A DNA stretch of 61,633 nt from Thiobacillus sp. (GTDB lineage Bacteria; Pseudomonadota; Gammaproteobacteria; Burkholderiales; Thiobacillaceae), in contig JAIBEI010000005.1 of the NCBI GenBank assembly GCA_019459055.1, positions 1 through 61,633 of the forward strand. The letters are read 5' to 3'. Under the pieces are notes generated by a model that was not told the origin of the DNA, ran no database searches, and saw only the letters and a program-made list of their open reading frames with translations. Positions 36,267-42,363 of the stretch are shown in pieces. The position numbers were made by a program, and so were the translations under genes. Each line of letters begins with the position of its first letter. Position 1 is the stretch's first letter.

Positions 36267-37066
36267 AACTCACCGCCTACCTCGACGGCATCGGCCTGAT
36301 CGGCCCGGGACTCGACAACTGGCTCGCGGCGCGGCCCATCCTGGCAGGCACCGTTCCCTATAAATCGCGCCCCCTCACGGTGGCCGCGCCGCAGTCGCTG
36401 CCGCCTGCCGAGCGCCGTCGCACCGGGCTTGCAATCAAGGTCGCGCTGGCCGTGGCGCAGGAGGCCGTCGCTGCCGGGCAACTCGATGCCCGGCAACTGG
36501 CCGCGGTGTTCGCCTCCTCCGGCGCCGACAACGACAACTGCGACGCCCTCTGCAAAACGCTGGCTTCCGAGGACCGGAGCATCTCGCCAACCCGCTTCCA
36601 CAACTCGGTGCACAACGCCCCGGCGGGCTACTGGGGAATCGCCTCCGGCGCCATGACCCCGGCCACCGTTCTATGCGCCCACGACGGCAGTTTCGGCGCC
36701 GGCCTCCTGGAGGCGATGACCCAGGTCGCGGTCGAAGGCTGGGGCACGCTGCTGGTCACCTACGACATGCCCTACCCCGAACCGCTGCACGCCAAGCGCC
36801 CGCTTCCCAGCGCATTTGGCATCGCCCTGGCGCTGATGCCCGAACGCAGCGCGCAATCGCTGGCGCGGATCGAGCTCAGCCTCGTCGATGCCCCGCCCGA
36901 TGCCCTGGCCGAACCCGAACTCGAAGCGCTGCGCCACGCCATTCCCTGCGCGCGCGGGCTGCCCCTGCTGCAGGCCGTGGCGCGCGGTCACGCGAGTACG
37001 GTGGTGCTGGACTACCTGGCGCCGCTCAGTCTGGCGATAACGATCGAACCCGAGCATCGCGGCTGA
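36263..37066 (+). CDS. Ketosynthase-like chain-length factor
   Basis: 267 residues resembling the beta-ketoacyl-synthase N-terminal domain family found in aryl-polyene clusters. The active-site region reads VLCAHDGSFGAG, unlike the TACSSG of active enzymes, so it is expected to be a non-catalytic partner of the preceding ketosynthase. Its stop overlaps the DUF559 start (TGATG). Confidence 0.82.
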   Translation: MKLTAYLDGIGLIGPGLDNWLAARPILAGTVPYKSRPLTVAAPQSLPPAERRRTGLAIKVALAVAQEAVAAGQLDARQLAAVFASSGADNDNCDALCKTLASEDRSISPTRFHNSVHNAPAGYWGIASGAMTPATVLCAHDGSFGAGLLEAMTQVAVEGWGTLLVTYDMPYPEPLHAKRPLPSAFGIALALMPERSAQSLARIELSLVDAPPDALAEPELEALRHAIPCARGLPLLQAVARGHASTVVLDYLAPLSLAITIEPEHRG

Positions 37067-37419
37067 TGGAGCCCTACCGCAAAACACTGAAAGAACCCGC
37101 GCTCAGAACCAGCATGACCGATGCCGAACAAGCGCTGTGGCATCACATTCGACGCAAACAAATACAGAATGTGCAGTTTTATCGGCAAAAGCCATTGCGC
37201 TCGTTCATCGTGGATTTTTACTGCCCGGCAGCGAAGCTGGTTGTCGAGCTTGATGGCAGTCAGCATCTTGAAACCGGGCATCAGGCCGAAGATCAGGCTC
37301 GTGATGCAGCGTTGGCAGGCTTGAGCTTGCAGGTGTTGCGGTTTGACAATCGGCAGGTGCTGCTGGAAATGGATGCGGTGCTGGCAGTGATAGATGAAAC
37401 AGTGAAGGGGCGGATGTGA
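37066..37419 (+). CDS. DUF559 (Vsr-like) endonuclease-domain protein
   Basis: 117 residues of the DUF559 family, related to very-short-patch-repair endonucleases. Motifs are MTDAEQALWHHIRRKQI, RSFIVDFYCPAAKLVVELDG and VLRFDNRQVLLEMDAVL. It has no place in polyene synthesis, yet its ATG overlaps the upstream stop (TGATG), and a 105-bp palindromic element starts 8 bases after its own stop. Composition is less GC-rich than the flanks. This suggests insertion of a mobile DUF559-plus-repeat unit into the operon. Confidence 0.85.
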   Translation: MEPYRKTLKEPALRTSMTDAEQALWHHIRRKQIQNVQFYRQKPLRSFIVDFYCPAAKLVVELDGSQHLETGHQAEDQARDAALAGLSLQVLRFDNRQVLLEMDAVLAVIDETVKGRM

Positions 37420-37426
37420 GCAAAGT

Positions 37427-37531
37427 CAAAGGCAAATCCCCCTCAATCCCCCTTTTACAAAGGGGGAGGTCGATGCGGTGTGCCGTGCTTCCCCCCTTTG
37501 AAAAAGGGGGGCTAGGGGGGATTTGCCTTTG
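37427..37531. repeat. Long palindromic repeat after the DUF559 gene
   Basis: CAAAGGCAAATCCCCC (37427-) is inverted at GGGGGGATTTGCCTTTG (-37531). The inner arms CCCCCTTTT...AAAGGGGG and CCCCCCTTTG...AAAAAGGGGG form further hairpins. C/G-tract repeats of this type are common intergenic elements. It ends 9 bases before the next ATG and leaves that gene without a ribosome site. Confidence 0.8.
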
Positions 37532-37540
37532 CCCTTGCGC

Positions 37541-37990
37541 ATGCCGCTAGACCACGCCTGGTTACTCGCCCACCTGCCGCATCAGGGCAGCATGTGCCTG
37601 CTCGATGCCGTCGCCGAGTGGGATGCCCAGCGCATCCGCTGCACGGCGACGAGCCACCGCGAAGCCGACAACCCGCTGCGCACCCACGACCGCCTGGGTA
37701 CGGCCTGCGGCATCGAGTACGCGGCGCAGGCCATGGCCGCCCACGGCGCGCTACTGGCGGGGACCGACGGCGCGCCACGCGCCGGCTACCTGGCGAGCGT
37801 GCGCGGCGTCGAGCTGCATGTCGCGCGACTGGACGACATCGCCGCCGACCTCGAGGTCGAGGCGGAGCGCCTGTCCGGCGACGGCAACACCATCCTTTAT
37901 GGCTTCCGCGTCAGCGCTGCCGGACGCGAACTGCTCAACGGCCGGGCAGCGGTGGTGCTGGATGCCGACAAACTGGGGAATTTGACATGA
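37541..37990 (+). CDS. ApeP-type hot-dog 3-hydroxyacyl-ACP dehydratase
   Basis: 149 residues with a LLAHLPHQGSMCLLDAVAEW start and the CGIEYAAQAMAAHG helix typical of the second dehydratase of aryl-polyene clusters. It works with FabG and the FabZ-like enzyme to make the conjugated chain. The ATG at 37541 directly follows the palindromic repeat and has no Shine-Dalgarno. ATGA overlap with fabG. Confidence 0.83.
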   Translation: MPLDHAWLLAHLPHQGSMCLLDAVAEWDAQRIRCTATSHREADNPLRTHDRLGTACGIEYAAQAMAAHGALLAGTDGAPRAGYLASVRGVELHVARLDDIAADLEVEAERLSGDGNTILYGFRVSAAGRELLNGRAAVVLDADKLGNLT

Positions 37991-38706
37991 AACGTGCGCT
38001 CGTCACCGGCGGCAGCGGCGGCATCGGCTCGGCGATCTGCCGCCGACTCGCCGCCGACGGCTGTTACGTCTACATCCACGCCAACCGCAACCTGGCAAAA
38101 GCGCAAGCGCTGGCGGATGAAATCCAAACGGGCGGCGGCCAGGCCGAAGCCATCGCCTTCGACGTCACCGACGCCGACGCCAGCCGCGCCGCACTCGAAG
38201 CACTCATTGCCGACACGCCGATCCAGGTGCTGGTGAACAACGCCGGCATCCACGACGACGCCGTCTTCCCCGGTATGAGCGCGGCGCAGTGGCACCGCGT
38301 GCTCGATGTGTCGCTTTCCGGCTTCTTCAACGTCACCCAGCCGCTGACGATGGCGATGATCCGCAGCCGCTGGGGGCGCATCGTCAATATCACCTCCATT
38401 GCCGGCATCACCGGCAACCGCGGCCAGGTCAACTACTCCGCCGCCAAGGGGGCGCTGCATGCCGCCACCAAGTCGCTGTCTTTGGAACTCGCCAGCCGTG
38501 GGGTGACGGTCAACGCCGTGGCGCCGGGCATCATCCAGACCGACATGATCGACGGCGTGTTCGACGCCAAGGCCATCGCGGGCATGGTGCCGATGAAGCG
38601 CGCCGGCCGCCCGCAAGAGGTGGCGGACCTGGTCGGCTTCCTCGCCTCGGAGCAGGCGAGCTACATCAGCGGCCAGATCATCTCGGTCAACGGCGGCATG
38701 ATTTGA
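37987..38706 (+). CDS. 3-oxoacyl-ACP reductase (FabG-like SDR)
   Basis: A 239-residue short-chain dehydrogenase with the cofactor loop VTGGSGGIGSAI, NNAG, the catalytic Ser in NITSIAG and the YSAAKGA Tyr-Lys pair. It reduces the 3-keto group after each condensation. It is the last gene of the cluster. Many aryl-polyene clusters have another ketosynthase here; none is seen before the nos promoter region. Confidence 0.92.
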   Translation: MKRALVTGGSGGIGSAICRRLAADGCYVYIHANRNLAKAQALADEIQTGGGQAEAIAFDVTDADASRAALEALIADTPIQVLVNNAGIHDDAVFPGMSAAQWHRVLDVSLSGFFNVTQPLTMAMIRSRWGRIVNITSIAGITGNRGQVNYSAAKGALHAATKSLSLELASRGVTVNAVAPGIIQTDMIDGVFDAKAIAGMVPMKRAGRPQEVADLVGFLASEQASYISGQIISVNGGMI

Positions 38707-38818
38707 TCCCACCGCGCATGCCCCCGCGGTTCGTCCGATCGGGCGGTTTTATGGTTTGGAGATGGCAGGGGATGAAGTTTTCAGGGACGACTCGGGGCGT
38801 ATAAAAAAACCCATGTGC

Positions 38819-38855
38819 AGGATAAGGGAATCGTATCGCAGGATAAGCGAATCGT
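38819..38855. repeat. Direct repeat upstream of nosZ
   Basis: AGGATAAGGGAATCGT (38819-38834) recurs as AGGATAAGCGAATCGT (38840-38855), 21 bases (two helical turns) apart. This spacing suits a dimeric activator binding one face of the DNA. Confidence 0.6.
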
Positions 38856-38890
38856 TTTTTCTTTTTACGCGCATTATGCTACAGTGAGAG

Positions 38891-38907
38891 TGCGACAAGT
38901 TGTCGCA
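38891..38907. promoter_or_regulatory. Perfect palindrome upstream of nosZ
   Basis: TGCGACAA-G-TTGTCGCA is an exact 8+1+8 palindrome ~107 bases before the nosZ ATG and just after a possible -10. It is a probable regulator-binding site, positioned as a repressor operator. The regulator is not identifiable from the window. Confidence 0.6.
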
Positions 38908-39013
38908 GTGGTGGGTTGGCGCTACAGCTATATCTTAAACGATTCGGTTTGCCCCGCTTTTCTGCGAATCGACAATCAGCGGTTTATCTTTTTTGACAGG
39001 GAGTCACGCAATC

Positions 39014-40954
39014 ATGACACAGGACGACATCAAAACACCCGACACCCAACCTGACTTGGGGCGACGCAAATTCCTGAACACCGCCGCACTTGTTGGTCTC
39101 TCCGGCGCGGGGCTTTCGGTGGGCCTGAGCGCCTGCAAGAGTAAAGATGAAGCGGCTCCCGCAGAAGCCGCCCCGGGCACCCCCGCCGAGGCGGTTGGGA
39201 CCAGCAAGCACGAAGTGGCGCCTGGTCAGCTTGATGAATATTACTCATTTTCCAGTGGCGGCCATTCGGGCGAAGTGCGCATCTACGGCATACCGTCCGG
39301 CCGCGAACTGAAGCGCATCCCGGTGTTCAACACGGACTGTCTGGTGGGCTGGGGGATAACCAACGAATCCAAGGCAATCCTCGGCACCAAGCCCAACGGC
39401 ACGCCGAAATACACCACCGGCGACACCCACCACGTACACCAGACCTACACCGACGGCACCTACGACGGCAAGTACATGTTCGTCAACGACAAGCTCCATG
39501 GCCGCCTGGCACGCATCCGCATGGATACCATGGAATGCGACAAGATCCTCGAAATACCCAACATCCAGGGCTTTCACGGCACCTTCACCGACAAGCGCGA
39601 CCCGGTCGACGCCGGCATCAACCACACCACCCGGGTATTCTGTGGCTCAGAGTTCTCGGTTCCGCTGATCAATGATGGGCGCGACCTGGAAGACGGCAGT
39701 AAGTACAAAAACCTGTTCAGCTGTGTCGATTCCGAGACCATGGAAATGCGCTGGCAAGTGCTGATCGACGGCAACTGCGACCTGGTGGCGAGTTCCTACG
39801 ACGGCAAACTGGCAGCGACCAACCAGTACAATACCGAGATGGGTATCCATTACGAAGACATGATGGCATCGGAGATGGACGCCTGCCTGTTCTTCCACGT
39901 GGCTCGCATCGAAGAAGCGGTGAAGGCCGGCAAGGTCAGTTACCTCGGTAACTCCAAGGTGCCGGTGGTGGATGGCACGCGTGCCGCCAGCAAGGATCCG
40001 AAAACCGCACTGACCTGCTACGTGCCGATTCCGAAGAACCCGCACGGCGTGAACATCACCCCCGACGGCAAGTATTACGCCTGCTCGGGCAAGCTGTCGC
40101 CGACGGCCACGGTGATCGAACATGCCTCCGTACTGAAATGGTTCGACGGCGAACTGGCCAATCCCCGCGACGCAGTGGTCGGAGAGCCCGAGATCGGCCT
40201 GGGGCCGCTGCATACCGGCTTCGACAACAAGGGCAATGCCTACACCACGCTGTTCCTCGACAGCCAGATCGTGAAATGGAACGTGGAAGCTGCGATCAAA
40301 TCGTACAAGGGCGACAAGGCTGCCAAGCCGGTAGTGGACCGCCTTGATGTGCATTACCAGCCGGGACATGGTTTCACCTCGATGGGCGAAACCAAGGAAT
40401 CGGATGGCCGCTACTTTATTTCGGACAACAAGTTCTCCAAGGACCGTTTCCTGCCCGTGGGCCCGCTCCATGCTGAGACCGCTCAACTGATCGACATCAG
40501 CGGCGACAAGATGAAGCTGGTGGCTGACCACTCGGTGTACTCGGAGCCGCACGATTCGATCATCGTCCGTCGTGACATCATCAAGACGCGCCAGGTCTAC
40601 AACCTGGACGAGTTCCCGAACGCCGTGATGGACCCCAAGGATTCGGGCGTCTTCCGCAATGGCAAAAAGGTGACCGTCAAGCTCATCAGCCAGGCGCCGG
40701 CGTTCAGCATGCGGGAATTCAAGGTCAAGAAGGGCGACGAAATCACCCTCATCCTGACCAACCATGACAAGGTGGAAGATCTGACCCATGGCTTCGGTAT
40801 TCCCAAGTACGACATCCAGTTCATCGTCAACCCGCAGGAGACCAAGTCGGTCACTTTCGTTGCCGACAAACCCGGAGTCTACTGGTGTTACTGCACCAAT
40901 TTCTGCCACGCCCTGCATCTGGAAATGCGTACTCGCATGATTGTCGAGGCATGA
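39014..40954 (+). CDS. nosZ: Nitrous-oxide reductase NosZ
   Basis: 646-residue periplasmic copper enzyme reducing N2O to N2. The twin-arginine signal GRRKFLNTAALVGLSGAGLS marks Tat export and clade I type. CuZ ligand regions include GDTHHVHQTYTDG, and the C-terminal CuA cupredoxin site is CYCTNFCHALHLEM. AGGGAG lies ten bases before the ATG at 39014; the frame also opens with TTG at 38993. First gene of the nos operon; two hairpins follow before nosR'. Confidence 0.97.
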   Translation: MTQDDIKTPDTQPDLGRRKFLNTAALVGLSGAGLSVGLSACKSKDEAAPAEAAPGTPAEAVGTSKHEVAPGQLDEYYSFSSGGHSGEVRIYGIPSGRELKRIPVFNTDCLVGWGITNESKAILGTKPNGTPKYTTGDTHHVHQTYTDGTYDGKYMFVNDKLHGRLARIRMDTMECDKILEIPNIQGFHGTFTDKRDPVDAGINHTTRVFCGSEFSVPLINDGRDLEDGSKYKNLFSCVDSETMEMRWQVLIDGNCDLVASSYDGKLAATNQYNTEMGIHYEDMMASEMDACLFFHVARIEEAVKAGKVSYLGNSKVPVVDGTRAASKDPKTALTCYVPIPKNPHGVNITPDGKYYACSGKLSPTATVIEHASVLKWFDGELANPRDAVVGEPEIGLGPLHTGFDNKGNAYTTLFLDSQIVKWNVEAAIKSYKGDKAAKPVVDRLDVHYQPGHGFTSMGETKESDGRYFISDNKFSKDRFLPVGPLHAETAQLIDISGDKMKLVADHSVYSEPHDSIIVRRDIIKTRQVYNLDEFPNAVMDPKDSGVFRNGKKVTVKLISQAPAFSMREFKVKKGDEITLILTNHDKVEDLTHGFGIPKYDIQFIVNPQETKSVTFVADKPGVYWCYCTNFCHALHLEMRTRMIVEA

Positions 40955-40962
40955 ACGCACTC

Positions 40963-40982
40963 CATCCCCCGAAAGGGGGATG
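40963..40982 (+). terminator. Hairpin after nosZ
   Basis: CATCCCCC-GAAA-GGGGGATG starts 8 bases after the nosZ stop, an 8-bp stem with a GAAA tetraloop but no T-tract. It may act as a 3' stabiliser that gives high nosZ mRNA levels relative to the rest of the operon. Confidence 0.45.
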
Positions 40983-41020
40983 GGGCGTTTCTCCGCAATC
41001 TGCGACAATCCGATCAGATA

Positions 41021-41050
41021 AAAAACCGCGCCCGAAAGGGCGTTGTTTTT
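41021..41050 (+). terminator. Intrinsic terminator-like hairpin between nosZ and nosR'
   Basis: AAAAACCG, CGCCC-GAAA-GGGCG and TTGTTTTT form a stem flanked by A- and T-tracts, a bidirectional-looking terminator 70 bases after nosZ. It would reduce read-through into the accessory genes. Confidence 0.6.
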
Positions 41051-41094
41051 GTGCCTGTACCAGTTGGTGTTCCGAGGATTTCTTGTCCTTTCAC

Positions 41095-42294
41095 ATGTTT
41101 TTTCCCGGTTTTTTTGTCCGTTTCCTGACAATACTTTATCTGTGCTGTACCTCGGCGTTGGCTACCGGTGAGGACGGCTATGAGACGCCACTCCCCCCGC
41201 TGTTATCCACCGCTCCGGATCTTTGCGCGCATGTCCCCTGCAAGGATGTGCTGCCTGGGGCGGACAGCTTCTCTCATCGAATGGGCAAGCCGTCTTACGT
41301 CGAGGCCTACCGCAGCAAGAAGGACGGTCGCGAGCTGATCGGTTACGTATTCCTGTCCACCGACATCGTGGACATCCCCGCCTACTCGGGTAAACCGGTG
41401 GTGACCCTGATCGGCATGGACACCCGCGGCATCATTACCGGTGTCCGGATTCTGCGTCATTCCGAATCGGTCTTGTTGGTGGGAATTCGGGAGTCGGAAC
41501 TCACAAAGTTCGTCGCCCAGTACGTCGGCAAGTTCGTCGGTGACATGATCGAGGTGGGCAAGGCGGGCGTGGTCGGCGTGGATGCGATCTCCGGCGCCAC
41601 GGTAACCGTTGTTACGCAGAATCAGGTCATCCTGCGCAGCGGCCTGGGGGTCGCCAGGCAGGTGGGCATTGTCACGCCCACCATTCGACCCCAGGCAAAG
41701 TTCACAGAGATGGCGGACAAACTGGATTGGCCGGCGCTGCTCAAGGAGGGCAGCATCCAGCGACTCAAGGTCGACGCCGCGGAGGTGGGGATGCCACCCT
41801 CGGCCCTGCCCTACATCGACCTCTATTTTGGATACCTCAACGCCCCGGCGGTGGGACGCAGCGTACTCGGCGATGCGGTCTATCAAAGCCTGATGTCGCG
41901 GCTCAAGCCCGGCGAACATGCCATTTTCATAATTTCCCATGGGGTGGGATCGTTCAAGGGCTCGGGCTTCGCACGCGGCGGCATCTATGACCGGGTGCTG
42001 GTGGCACAGGACATTGACAGCTTCACCTTCCGCGATCTGGATTATCTCCCCTTGTATAAGATCGAGGCTGCCGGCGCATCACCCTACCGGGAGTCGGCCA
42101 TCTTCATCATCCGCTCGCCGCTATTCAGCGCAGCCTATCCATGGCGTCTGGCGCTTCTGGCCAACAAGGTGGACAATCAGACGGGTAGCCGGACCTTTGT
42201 CAGCTTCGACCAGGAATATTGGCTGCCTGATCGCCATCTTGTCGGCGGCCGCCCGAAAATAGAAAAGCGCGTTCCCCTCGGAAACGAGAGGTAA
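41095..42294 (+). CDS. Stand-alone NosR-type periplasmic FMN-binding protein
   Basis: ~399 residues: a signal/anchor (FFVRFLTILYLCCTSALATG), the PCKDVLPGADSFSHRMGKPS segment and an FMN-binding domain with the flavinylation-type motif DAISGATVTV. It ends before the membrane and ferredoxin parts of NosR. It is a close paralogue of the N-terminal ~400 residues of the nosR encoded next, with long stretches nearly identical in DNA, so it is a recent partial tandem duplication. The start is uncertain: ATG 41095, or TTG 41083, which has GAGGA upstream. It may supply extra flavin domain or be a non-functional copy. Confidence 0.85.
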   Translation: MFFPGFFVRFLTILYLCCTSALATGEDGYETPLPPLLSTAPDLCAHVPCKDVLPGADSFSHRMGKPSYVEAYRSKKDGRELIGYVFLSTDIVDIPAYSGKPVVTLIGMDTRGIITGVRILRHSESVLLVGIRESELTKFVAQYVGKFVGDMIEVGKAGVVGVDAISGATVTVVTQNQVILRSGLGVARQVGIVTPTIRPQAKFTEMADKLDWPALLKEGSIQRLKVDAAEVGMPPSALPYIDLYFGYLNAPAVGRSVLGDAVYQSLMSRLKPGEHAIFIISHGVGSFKGSGFARGGIYDRVLVAQDIDSFTFRDLDYLPLYKIEAAGASPYRESAIFIIRSPLFSAAYPWRLALLANKVDNQTGSRTFVSFDQEYWLPDRHLVGGRPKIEKRVPLGNER

Positions 42295-42296
42295 AG

Positions 42297-42315
42297 TCCG
42301 CATTTCAATCGCGGA
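42297..42315 (+). terminator. Weak hairpin between nosR' and nosR
   Basis: TCCGC-N9-GCGGA followed by TTTATT. The stem is only 5 bp, so it is at most an attenuator. Confidence 0.3.
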
Positions 42316-42363
42316 TTTATTGCATGTATTTCAGTTGATGGTTTTAAGCTTAAGGGCTTTGTT

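Larger units (their letters stand above)
38707..39013. other. nosZ promoter region
   Basis: No gene is seen. It contains a 16-base direct repeat, a T-rich stretch followed by TATGCT (-10-like, ~38875) and a perfect 17-base palindrome. No FNR-type TTGAT-N4-ATCAA box was found by eye. Confidence 0.5.

Noticed and set aside
39647..41131. 494-codon minus-strand frame opposite nosZ
   Set aside because: Antisense shadow; nosZ motifs on the plus strand are unambiguous.
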